Positions 9,064-16,189 of a stretch of 34,261 bases of DNA are shown here, one piece after another. A program made the position numbers and the translations under genes. The stretch is from an uncultured Pseudanabaenaceae cyanobacterium. Lineage in GTDB: Bacteria; Cyanobacteriota; Cyanobacteriia; PCC-9006; JAAUQQ01. Position 1 is the first letter of the stretch, and every line of letters starts with the position of its first letter. The stretch is taken from positions 1 through 34,261 of the forward strand of contig CALIJJ010000124.1 in assembly GCA_938017515.1 (NCBI GenBank). The letters are read 5' to 3'. The notes under the pieces are model-generated. The model did no database searches and was not told the origin of the DNA. It was given only the letters and a program-made list of their open reading frames with translations.

Positions 9064-9442
9064 ACCTTTGCATTGCGCCGCTTACACTGGGCAATCATGA
9101 AGACTTTATTAAGGTAAGAAATCGTACTCTTGCACACTGAATTGTAAAAAAGGAGACATCATCCCAAACCATTAAAAAATGCTCTAATGCTTCGCGCTGC
9201 CAGCCATCCAGGCTATTGCAGGGAAGTCTGCGATACAGATTTCATGAAGGATTCAGATTATTTTTACTTAATGGTTTGTTCATCCACCGTCGGAGACTCC
9301 TGGACAATACCCTTATCAGCGGCAAGAGCCTGAAGGGCATTTGATGCTGGGGATTCCAGAAAAGGCAAGTGTGGATGATTGGGTTCCCAGGATGTAGCTC
9401 GGAAAACTCTCAATGCTTTGACTGAATTTTGCAGGGGATGTT

Positions 9443-9652
9443 ATGGCTAAAATTTGCGACATCGTGCAGACCGCAATGATGACTGGATATCTTTCGCTCG
9501 ATGCGGAGGATCAGCTGAGAAACTTGCTCCGCTCTAAAAACAATCCTGAGGAGCTTAACGCGTTTACCCGACTACAGTTGGCGGCAGCATCGGGCGAAAT
9601 TCGTCAGGAGTCCCGCGAACAAATCTGGCAGCATGAGGCAAAGTCTGCTTAA
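9443..9652 (+). CDS. Small conserved cyanobacterial protein, unknown function
   Basis: The 69-residue soluble protein (MAKICDIVQTAMMTG..., then LDAEDQLRNLLR and a Gln/Glu-rich tail) looks like the short helical proteins that recur in cyanobacterial genomes with the pattern I-V-x-x-A-M-x-T-G-x-L and R-Q-E-S-R-E near the end. ATG 9443 follows GCAGGGGATGTT, an acceptable ribosome binding site. It has no signal peptide and no membrane segment. I cannot name a function. The downstream membrane ORFs lie 57 or more bases away on the same strand. Confidence 0.65.
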   Translation: MAKICDIVQTAMMTGYLSLDAEDQLRNLLRSKNNPEELNAFTRLQLAAASGEIRQESREQIWQHEAKSA

Positions 9653-9771
9653 TGTCACGGCTTGACCCATGCCGGTGCCGAGTCTTTTGTTGAACTGCGT
9701 CTTGCCACTTGTCCTACAGCGCTCTTCTGTTCCGAGGTTGTCTATCCTGGACTAACCCCTTTGACACGCTG

Positions 9772-9900
9772 ATGCATCTCGTTGCTGTGGCGTTCTCTTG
9801 TGTGTTTGCTTACGCCATGGCCTTGGTCATCTTGAGGTTTAACCTCTTACTAGAGAATTCAGCAAGATCCGGAGGATTTTTGGCCCAGTCAATTTTTTGA
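9772..9900 (+). CDS. Possible 42-residue single-pass membrane protein
   Basis: From ATG 9772 the frame encodes one hydrophobic helix (AVAFSCVFAYAMALVILRF) followed by a short polar tail. The same frame can begin at TTG 9709 for 63 residues. There is no strong ribosome binding site. It ends 26 bases before the next membrane ORF in another frame, and that frame has its own TAG at 9912, so a simple one-base error does not join them. It may be a real small subunit or noise. Confidence 0.3.
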   Translation: MHLVAVAFSCVFAYAMALVILRFNLLLENSARSGGFLAQSIF

Positions 9901-9926
9901 GTTTGCTCTCCTAGGGAGCAGCTCTG

Positions 9927-10451
9927 TTGATAGTCTGGGAAATGTTCTTCTGGATCAACGTTATGCTCCCTGGACCTGGCTTCTGGACAACTTTTCTCTA
10001 TTATTTTGCAACAACGGTTGTAATTGGTGGGCTAACGGCGAGCCAGGCATTACATATTTCCCCGACAAGCCCGACGGCTGTGCAGGTGGGCATCCTTTTG
10101 GGGGCGATCGCAGGCCTAGGGGGAGCCTACTTCAACCGCAGTGTGATTTGGGCGTTACCCATCCAGGGACGCAAAATCTTTCTCAACCGTCTTGAACAAT
10201 CTCTCCAGGCGTTGAAGCTAGAAGCCCTGGAAGAAGATGACCTAGACCCTGACCTCTTTCAAGCACCCGATGACGGTCAAGGAGAACCCCAGGGCTCTTC
10301 CAAGGAAAGCAAAGATGCCACGGTGCGAGTTTATGGTTCGAGCGGAGCAGGGTCGTTTTTTTCCGGTCGTCTCTATGTCAAAGTGCAGAGCAACACAGCC
10401 GAGCTGATGGGCCGCGCCTCCACGATCAAACGGCTTAAGCAACTGCTGTAG
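9927..10451 (+). CDS. Membrane protein of unknown function
   Basis: The 174-residue protein has two to three hydrophobic segments in its first 80 residues (FWTTFLYYFATTVVIGG; VGILLGAIAGLGGAYF). A cytoplasmic-looking acidic stretch follows (LEALEEDDLDPDL), then a basic C-terminal part (RLYVKVQSNTAELM...IKRLKQLL). TTG 9927 is preceded by AGGGAG at about 9913-9918, which supports it; ATG 9942 is the alternative. I do not recognise the family. It follows the 42-residue membrane ORF on the same strand and could be co-translated with it. Confidence 0.65.
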   Translation: MIVWEMFFWINVMLPGPGFWTTFLYYFATTVVIGGLTASQALHISPTSPTAVQVGILLGAIAGLGGAYFNRSVIWALPIQGRKIFLNRLEQSLQALKLEALEEDDLDPDLFQAPDDGQGEPQGSSKESKDATVRVYGSSGAGSFFSGRLYVKVQSNTAELMGRASTIKRLKQLL

Positions 10452-10488
10452 GAAGGTATCTTGATGCTCTCGTGCTCAGATTTTCTTG

Positions 10489-10536
10489 TGATCAGATGCT
10501 CTCGTGATCAGATGCTCTCGTGATCAGATTCTCCCG
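10489..10536 (+). repeat. 16-bp tandem repeat, about three copies
   Basis: GTGATCAGATGCTCTC occurs twice perfectly, with a third diverged copy (GTGATCAGATTCTCCC). An older, more degenerate copy can be read just upstream (10461-10488). The array lies between two convergent genes. CTCTCGT at 10516-10522 can pair with ACGAGAG at 10540-10546, so the array may also act as a terminator. Confidence 0.85.
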
Positions 10537-10558
10537 TGACGAGAGTTCACGCTCCGAC

Positions 10559-11770
10559 TTAGGGATTCGAGAAGGTGTTGATTTGCCCACCGCCAATATT
10601 TTGGCCCGGTGGGTTATTGGGAACCCCAAAGTTCGTCGCCCCATTGGCCGATTGCTGGTAAACCGGTGTTCCGACAGGCTGATTGAGCGTCTGAGAGGGA
10701 AGGGCGGAGTTTGTGCTAGTGGGCGTTTGAAACTGGGGTGTGGAGGAGAATTGGGGGGTCGTTGTGAACTGCGGAGTGGTCTGAAACTGGGGTGTTGCCA
10801 CTTGCGGAATTTGAGGGGTGGTCACCTGAGGCGTCGTGACCTGGGGTGTTTGAATCTGAGGGATTTGCAGTTGGGTGGGAGTTTGGAGCGTTGTGGATTG
10901 CGGATTGATCAGCTGCGTAAACGCATTATTGCTAGGGGTCGTGGCCTGGGTGCCCGTAGAAGTCGTCGGAGTCGTGACGGTTGGATTGGTGATGGAGACG
11001 GTCGGTGCAATGGATGAGGTCGAAGCAGCCGTCTCGGCTGGAGCGGTGTTAGAGAGGGCAGTGGATTCAGAGGCTGATATCGCCTGCTCTAAAGTGCTGC
11101 CTTGGGTATTACCGCCGGAATTATTGAAGCTGGTGCCAAAGGGTTGAGGGGCATAGCGATCCAATGCTGCCTGCAAAGGATTGATCGCAGTTTGGTCGTC
11201 CGAAGCCTGGCCTGCGGTCACGGGCAGATTGAGGGCTGGATTATCGGAAACGGAATTGATCCCGACGAATCCAGCGGGTTGCCCCGCGATCGCGGTTTGG
11301 CTGTTATTGCGACGGGGAGTCAGGTCAACCAAAGGTAGGCTGTCAAACTTTCCGTAGTTGACATCGGGAATCGTAATTTCCGGCGTTTTGAAGTCGAGGT
11401 CAGGCGACTGAACAGTCTGATTCGCCTGGTTCGATGCAGGCGTCACCATTGCCTCGGCCGCTTCCAGCGTGCCTTCATCATCCAGTTCCTTCAACAACAC
11501 CTCTAAGTCATCTAGCTCCGCCGCAATGGCACGCTCTTCCGGTGACAGGTTGTCGTTCGCCTCAACATTCGCTGCGGCCCCTCGATCGTCTCCGGCTTGG
11601 CCCAAAAATTGATCCGGCTGCATAAACATGCGAACGAGAACAAAGGCTGACATCGCAAAGATTCCCGCAGACACCCAGAGCTTCGGCTGCATCAGGGGGC
11701 GCAGCCGCGCCTTGAGATAAGGAGAGAGATCGGAGTTAGCGTTTCTGGAACCAGCGTTTGACTTAGCCAT
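10559..11770 (-). CDS. Membrane-anchored Thr/Pro/Gln-rich protein, unknown function
   Basis: The 403 residues start with a short basic cytoplasmic part (SPYLKARLRPLMQPK) and one transmembrane helix at about 32-50 (VSAGIFAMSAFVLVRMF). An acidic segment follows (LDDLEVLLKELDDEG), then a long low-complexity region. Residues about 290-370 are built from TPQ-type repeats (TPQVTTPQ, TPQFTTTPQFSSTPQF). The layout suggests one membrane anchor and a flexible periplasmic region. I know no domain here. The long repeat region argues for a structural or linker role, but this is only inference. ATG 11770 has AACCACC upstream, not a ribosome binding site. Confidence 0.65.
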   Translation of the reverse strand: MAKSNAGSRNANSDLSPYLKARLRPLMQPKLWVSAGIFAMSAFVLVRMFMQPDQFLGQAGDDRGAAANVEANDNLSPEERAIAAELDDLEVLLKELDDEGTLEAAEAMVTPASNQANQTVQSPDLDFKTPEITIPDVNYGKFDSLPLVDLTPRRNNSQTAIAGQPAGFVGINSVSDNPALNLPVTAGQASDDQTAINPLQAALDRYAPQPFGTSFNNSGGNTQGSTLEQAISASESTALSNTAPAETAASTSSIAPTVSITNPTVTTPTTSTGTQATTPSNNAFTQLINPQSTTLQTPTQLQIPQIQTPQVTTPQVTTPQIPQVATPQFQTTPQFTTTPQFSSTPQFQTPTSTNSALPSQTLNQPVGTPVYQQSANGATNFGVPNNPPGQNIGGGQINTFSNP

Positions 11771-12127
11771 GGTGGTTAGGAGAGATGAAGCAGCGGCGGA
11801 GAGATGCTAAGGCTGAACGGCGGAATGTGGGCTCACAATCGAAAGGGGGTCTGAAAAATTTAGTCGCGAGGGGGAGCAGTTTTGCCTCTAAAACCCATAC
11901 CGTCACCCATTTCGAAAGCTGAATGGCTACGTACTTGTACCCAATTTTGCTCGGGCTTAGGGGCAGAATTGTTTGGATTGCCCTCAGCTTACTGCTTTCA
12001 GTCTGCGATCGCCCACCGCACACATCCGGAACTCTCGTCTGCGAATCAGCTAAATCGTGCAGATGGGCCACCCCATCGTGGGCACTTGACTTCCTATCCA
12101 CAATTTTCTCGCTAGGATGCCGCCCCT
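11771..12127. other. Intergenic region between tadA and the Thr/Pro/Gln-rich gene
   Basis: No gene is supported; overlapping ORFs on both strands look random. Both flanking genes are on the minus strand, so this should hold the promoter of the Thr/Pro/Gln-rich protein gene and the end of the tadA transcript. One HIP1-like site is at about 12005. I see no clear terminator stem. Confidence 0.4.
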
Positions 12128-12655
12128 TCAGCGCTGCCTAGCCCGCCGGGCCGCCCGGCGCATGGCAAACCAATCTTGGAGTTGATCCTGGGCCGATTCA
12201 GCCAAAACACCCCGGATCACACGCAAACGATGGAAAGAAGCAGCGCTGTCTGGAATGTTGAGTACGCTGCGAACGGCCCCCGCCTTGGGATCCGCCGTCG
12301 CATAGATCAGCGTCGCAATGCGAGCCTGCACGATCGCACCGGCACACATTGGGCAGGGCTCCAGCGTGACGTAGAGGCGACAGTGGCGTAGCTGCCAATC
12401 CTGCAAAGCGGCCCCCGCTTCTCGTAGGGCGATGATCTCAGCATGGGCGGTGGGATCTTGATCCCGTTGGCGGCGATTTTCTCCCGTGGCGATCGCCGTC
12501 CCCTCTGGTCCCACAATCACGGCTCCCACCGGCACCTCGCCAGACTCCCCAGCCATCTCCGCCAGCTCCAAAGCCCGAATCATCCAGCGGTAATGGTCTT
12601 GATCGTCCCCATCTGCTCGATTCGGAGGGGGCAATGGCGGGATGCGGTAGGGCAT
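12128..12655 (-). CDS. tadA: tRNA-specific adenosine deaminase TadA
   Basis: TadA converts adenosine 34 of tRNA-Arg(ACG) to inosine. The cytidine/deoxycytidylate deaminase fold is clear: His71 and catalytic Glu73 in HAEII, and zinc ligands Cys101 and Cys104 in EPCPMCAGAI. EVPVGAVIV precedes them, as in other TadA proteins. The C-terminus (RRAARRARQR) is strongly basic, probably for tRNA contact. The frame also offers TTG 12667, four codons earlier; I prefer ATG 12655 (175 residues). Neither has a good ribosome binding site. A related deaminase such as guanine deaminase is less likely, given the PCPMC and RxxLY features. Confidence 0.92.
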   Translation of the reverse strand: MPYRIPPLPPPNRADGDDQDHYRWMIRALELAEMAGESGEVPVGAVIVGPEGTAIATGENRRQRDQDPTAHAEIIALREAGAALQDWQLRHCRLYVTLEPCPMCAGAIVQARIATLIYATADPKAGAVRSVLNIPDSAASFHRLRVIRGVLAESAQDQLQDWFAMRRAARRARQR

Positions 12656-12922
12656 GGGCTCTGACAAAAAATGGGAAAAAGCGGGGGAGAGAAGCGGAAC
12701 TACACCAGAAACAGAACGGTATCAGAGGCGACAAAACATTGCGCTTTGTTACAGGAACGACATGGCGTCTTTTGACGAGCCGTTTCGTTCTGACCTTTGG
12801 TAGGGGGTGGGATGTTGTGGATATGGTCCCAATGTAGCGGTTCAGTCGGCCGTTCATCGATCCATTAAACGCTTCCCTTTCACCTGCTTTTTAAGCGGGA
12901 TATTTTTGAGAGGAAACCCTTA

Positions 12923-13264
12923 ATGAAACGCTTTTTTAGTGCTGTGGCCGTCGCTCTCGTGGCGATCGCCCTTACCTTTACCAGTTCTGTCAACCCTGCT
13001 TTCGCGGGAGACGCCGCTGCCGGTGGTCAAATCTTTAGCGCCAACTGCGCAGCTTGCCATATTGGCGGCGGCAATGTGATTAACGCTCAGAAGACGCTCA
13101 AGCAAGCTGATCTGGATGCCAATGGCAAGAACACCATCGAGGCCATCGTGACTCAGGTGACCAATGGTAACGGTGCCATGCCTGCCTTTGGTGGCAAGCT
13201 GAGCGCTGAAGATATCGAGAATGTTGCTACCTATGTGCTCGGCCAAGCTGAAGCCGGTTGGTAA
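12923..13264 (+). CDS. petJ: Cytochrome c6, soluble photosynthetic electron carrier
   Basis: Cytochrome c6 carries electrons from cytochrome b6f to photosystem I in the thylakoid lumen. It replaces plastocyanin, classically when copper is scarce. A 28-residue signal peptide (KRFF, hydrophobic core, AFA cleavage) precedes the mature start [10 protein letters not shown]. Haem is bound covalently at Cys42-Ala-Ala-Cys45-His46, with axial Met86 in AMPAFGG. The protein ends AEAGW. ATG 12923 follows GAGAGGAAACCC, a good ribosome binding site. At 113 residues it is full length. In many cyanobacteria transcription is controlled by copper through PetR/PetP; I do not see an unambiguous operator here. 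The metal-type genes that follow on the same strand fit a copper link. Confidence 0.96.
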   Translation: MKRFFSAVAVALVAIALTFTSSVNPAFAGDAAAGGQIFSANCAACHIGGGNVINAQKTLKQADLDANGKNTIEAIVTQVTNGNGAMPAFGGKLSAEDIENVATYVLGQAEAGW

Positions 13265-13273
13265 CATCGCATC

Positions 13274-13311
13274 TCCGGCGAGCCGTAGGTTCATGTTTGC
13301 GGTTCGTCGGA
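13274..13311 (+). terminator. Hairpin after petJ
   Basis: TCCGGCGAGCCG (13274-13285) pairs with CGGTTCGTCGGA (13300-13311) through 12 positions, two of them G-U, around a 14-nt loop. It lies 10 bases after the petJ stop. The tail is not T-rich, so it may protect the mRNA end or partly terminate. Confidence 0.45.
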
Positions 13312-13501
13312 TGTTGCCGAGGATGCGGCTGACTCGGTCGAATTTTTCATTCTTTTCGCGACTGTCGTTTCTTCCTCCACGCTTGTCCCAGGCTGCTATC
13401 CCTTCAGTCAGCCCTTGCCTGAGGCCGCCATCTTTTCTTTCATCTCCGCTTCTGTGACGCCTCTCAGTCTTTGGCCCCCGCTTTTTCTCACTATCTTTCG
13501 A

Positions 13502-14101
13502 ATGAACTACCTCCCCCGCAACGCTCAGTTCCTCGCATCTACAGTCTGTCTTGTTTGCTTCAACCTTGTTACCATTACGGGTTGTGCTAGCATCACCCAC
13601 TCCATGGATAGCCAGGAGGGAAGCCATGGGGAAGGAAGCCATGCCGGGACGGAGCATTCAGGGATGGATCATTCGGGGATGGACCATTCCAAGATGCAAC
13701 ACTCGGGCGCCACAACCGAGCACAAAATGAAGGAAGGCCACGGCCATGGCGGTATGAGTCATGGCACATTGATGGTTCCCAAGGTGCAACCTCAACCCAG
13801 CGTTAATCTGACCGTTGAGCCCGATGCCATGCGCGGCTGGAACCTCAATGCAGCCGTCAGCAATTTTGCCTTTGCCCCGGAACGGGTCAATCAGACCAGT
13901 ACCACCACGGAGGGACATGCTCACCTCTATATCAATGGTGAAAAAATTACGCGCCTCTATGGTTCCTGGTATTACATTCCCGAATTGCCGGTCGGGGAGC
14001 ATGAGATTCGGGTTGAGCTGAATGCCAATGGTCACGAGACCTTGATGAGTGCTGGGGGCGCGATCGCTGATACCGTTAGCATCACAGTCTCCGCAAACTA
14101 G
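13502..14101 (+). CDS. His/Met-rich lipoprotein, likely copper-binding
   Basis: From ATG 13502 the protein has 199 residues. The N-terminus is a lipoprotein signal ending in the lipobox ITGC, so it should be membrane-anchored on the outer face of the inner membrane or on the outer membrane. Next comes a run of HSGMDH-type repeats and GHGHGGMSHG (about 40-85), rich in His and Met as in periplasmic copper binders such as PcoE or SilE. The second half is a beta-rich domain (GHAHLYINGEKITRLYGSWY, then ELPVGEHEIRVEL) that I cannot assign. The frame runs back to GTG/ATG-like starts near 13415, but these add no signal. It lies 238 bases after petJ and 72 bases before a SafE-type gene. The metal specificity is inferred, not shown. 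Confidence 0.8.
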   Translation: MNYLPRNAQFLASTVCLVCFNLVTITGCASITHSMDSQEGSHGEGSHAGTEHSGMDHSGMDHSKMQHSGATTEHKMKEGHGHGGMSHGTLMVPKVQPQPSVNLTVEPDAMRGWNLNAAVSNFAFAPERVNQTSTTTEGHAHLYINGEKITRLYGSWYYIPELPVGEHEIRVELNANGHETLMSAGGAIADTVSITVSAN

Positions 14102-14173
14102 GATTGCCATGCCCGAGCCCATTGCCCATCGCATGCCCCTTCAGGCCGTGCTCATTGCCCCAGCCCACTGCTG

Positions 14174-15382
14174 ATGCTGCTTGATTTCCTATTGATGGCA
14201 AGTCTCGGATTCCTTGGGAGTTTTGGGCATTGTGCCAGCATGTGTGGTCCCCTGAGCGTGGCGTTTTCGCTGACCACGGCAACGCCAAAAGCTGAATTAG
14301 TTGCTGATAGCACTAAAGGGCGCCCGGCTTCGGCACTCTGGTTTCACGTCCTGTTGAACCTGGGACGGATGCTGAGTTATGCACTTGTGGGCGCTGGTAT
14401 TGGAGCGGTGGGGGAGGTGCTGTTGGCCGGAGGCCAGATGGCGGGTCTGGGCAGTGAACTGCGACGGGGGATGGCGATCGCGACGGGGCTTATGCTTCTC
14501 TGGCTTAGCTTTGGGCAAATCGCACCGGGGTTGCTACCCAAACTGCCGCTGCTCAAGCTTGCCCAGCATGAGCGTCTGAATAAAGTAATGGTTGATTTGT
14601 CGCTCAGGCAACAGTTCTGGACGCCTCTGCTTCTGGGGCTTTGCTGGGGATTGATTCCCTGTGGCTTTTTGTATACGGCTCAGATTCGAGCTGCGGAAAC
14701 AGGCCGTTGGTGGATGGGGGCGTTGCTCATGCTGGCCTTTGGTTTGGGCACGACTCCAACCATGTTGGGTGTTGGCTGGGTCGCGGGGCGCTGGAGCGAC
14801 GATCGGCGCAGTCAGTTATTTCGGCTGGGGGGCTGGGTGACACTGGCGGCGGGCTTGTTGTTGCTGTGGCGCACGGGAGATAGTCACGGCGGTTGGGTGA
14901 GTGCCTACGGTTCATTGACACTACTGGTACTGGCATTGGTGGCCCGCCCGGTGGCACGGTGGTGGAAGGGGCTCTTGCAATATCGGCGGGGCTTGGGGGT
15001 GGGGGCGTTTGTGTTGGCGATCGCCCATGTTCTCCACATTTTCACGTTTAGTTGGGATTGGAACTGGCAGGCCGTGCGGTTTCTGATTCCGACCCATCGC
15101 ACGGGCGTTGTCTTGGGACTGGTGGCGCTGCTGCTAATGGCTCCGGCGGCGGTGACGAGTTTTGATCAGTTGCAGAAGCATTGGCAGCATTGGCGGGCGG
15201 TGCATCTGCTGACGGTTCCGGCGTTGGGGCTGGCGATGGTTCATACTTTTTTGTTGGACCGGCGGTTTGGCTGGTTTGGCGAAACGGGGGGGAGTGCGAT
15301 CGCAACAGTGGGGTTAATTGCCATGGGCATGGTGGTCTTAGGATTGCGATGGCTGGCAAAACCATCTTCGGCTAAATCCTGA
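14174..15382 (+). CDS. SafE/DsbD-like membrane protein fused to a ferric-reductase-like membrane domain
   Basis: This 402-residue polytopic protein has two parts. Residues 1-230 resemble the sulfite exporter TauE/SafE / DsbD_2 family: GSFGHCASMCGPLS at the start, then GLCWGLIPCGFLYTA, and glycine-rich helices. Cys in CASMCGP and IPCG are the conserved cysteines of this group, whose relatives take part in copper delivery to cytochrome oxidase. Residues 240-395 look like a YedZ/ferric-reductase-type haem domain: HVLHIFTF, a HRTGVVLGLVALLL helix, HWRAVHLLTV and MVHTFL, with histidines placed to bind haem. The fusion suggests transmembrane electron transfer coupled to metal or thiol chemistry, which is inference. 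It sits between two metal-type genes on the same strand. The stop is a single TGA; the same frame then stays open into the next gene. Confidence 0.8.
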   Translation: MLLDFLLMASLGFLGSFGHCASMCGPLSVAFSLTTATPKAELVADSTKGRPASALWFHVLLNLGRMLSYALVGAGIGAVGEVLLAGGQMAGLGSELRRGMAIATGLMLLWLSFGQIAPGLLPKLPLLKLAQHERLNKVMVDLSLRQQFWTPLLLGLCWGLIPCGFLYTAQIRAAETGRWWMGALLMLAFGLGTTPTMLGVGWVAGRWSDDRRSQLFRLGGWVTLAAGLLLLWRTGDSHGGWVSAYGSLTLLVLALVARPVARWWKGLLQYRRGLGVGAFVLAIAHVLHIFTFSWDWNWQAVRFLIPTHRTGVVLGLVALLLMAPAAVTSFDQLQKHWQHWRAVHLLTVPALGLAMVHTFLLDRRFGWFGETGGSAIATVGLIAMGMVVLGLRWLAKPSSAKS

Positions 15383-15490
15383 CAACAGAATGCTACAGAG
15401 AATGCTCCAGCCACCGGATGTTGTATTGAGCGGGATACCACAGTAGATATTCTGAGCACTCCCGGTCTCTCGTCCATTGTCAGCGCTAGG

Positions 15491-16186
15491 ATGGGATTCC
15501 AGTGCGTTAGCAAAGCCATGCCCAAAGTTATCAATTCTCAAGCCAGCGCTCAGCCCTTCCTGCTTGCCCATCAAACTAAAATCAGCGGTGACGTCGGCGG
15601 CACCCACCACATCGAGCCCAACGATACGCCTCGGGCTGGCGAAACCGTGACCGCTTGGTTTGCTCTGGTAAAGGCTGGAGGACAATCGATCGCACTGGCG
15701 GACTGCAACTGCCAAGTCGCCGTATATGCCATGCCCTATCAAGACGGGGATGAGGCCATTGCAATGCCCTCACTCACCGCCATTGATGTTGAAGGTCAAA
15801 CCAATGTGCCGGCGGCTGACATCATTTTCCCGACCGTCGGTGCCTATGAACTCGTCATCAGCGGCAGTGCCCAAGGGGATGCCAGCTTTGCTCCCTTCGA
15901 GCTACGCTTTCCCATTACGGTCGCGGCTGGAACCAAAGCTGAAACAAAACTAGATGTTGATTCAACTCAATCCTCTCCATCCAACCCAGACACTCCATCC
16001 AAACCAGACACTCCAACGACATCTACCCAGACAACTGTCTCCGCAGATCCCAGGGGAACGGGCGAGAGCCCAGTGAACGTGAATGGAGGTACGTTCTCCG
16101 TTGCCATCGTGGGTGGGATTTTTGTAGGCGTTCTGCTACTGGGGGCGATCGCCTTCCTACTCCGACGTAACCACCGCCCCAGCTAA
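15491..16186 (+). CDS. Extracytoplasmic beta domain with C-terminal membrane anchor
   Basis: The 231 residues contain a beta-rich domain beginning LLAHQTKISGDVGG and continuing IEPNDTPRAGETVTAWF, with a CNC motif (DCNCQVAVYAMPY) and a FPTVGAYELVISG strand. A Ser/Pro/Thr linker follows (SKPDTPTTSTQT), then one C-terminal helix (VAIVGGIFVGVLLLGAIAFL) and a basic tail (RRNHRPS). The AHQ junction looks like the mature start of an exported CopC-like protein, but no signal peptide precedes it from ATG 15491 or ATG 15518. The reading frame is open all the way back to the TGA of the SafE-type gene. Position suggests the same metal pathway. The family name is uncertain. Confidence 0.65.
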   Translation: MGFQCVSKAMPKVINSQASAQPFLLAHQTKISGDVGGTHHIEPNDTPRAGETVTAWFALVKAGGQSIALADCNCQVAVYAMPYQDGDEAIAMPSLTAIDVEGQTNVPAADIIFPTVGAYELVISGSAQGDASFAPFELRFPITVAAGTKAETKLDVDSTQSSPSNPDTPSKPDTPTTSTQTTVSADPRGTGESPVNVNGGTFSVAIVGGIFVGVLLLGAIAFLLRRNHRPS

Positions 16187-16189
16187 TCC

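Larger units (their letters stand above)
8232..9442. other. 1.2-kb region without a convincing gene
   Basis: Only short ORFs occur, none with a good start and family match. The region holds a 30-bp imperfect tandem repeat (8715-8770), small hairpins at about 8614-8626 (ACAGG AAA CCTGT) and 8649-8666 (CGCTCC TTCTAG GGAGCG), and a 7-bp-stem hairpin at 8858-8880. It probably contains the era promoter and possibly a small RNA. Confidence 0.4.

Noticed and set aside
12920..13657. Minus-strand ORF (245 codons) opposite petJ and its downstream region
   Set aside because: It covers petJ, which is certain, and its own translation shows no domain.
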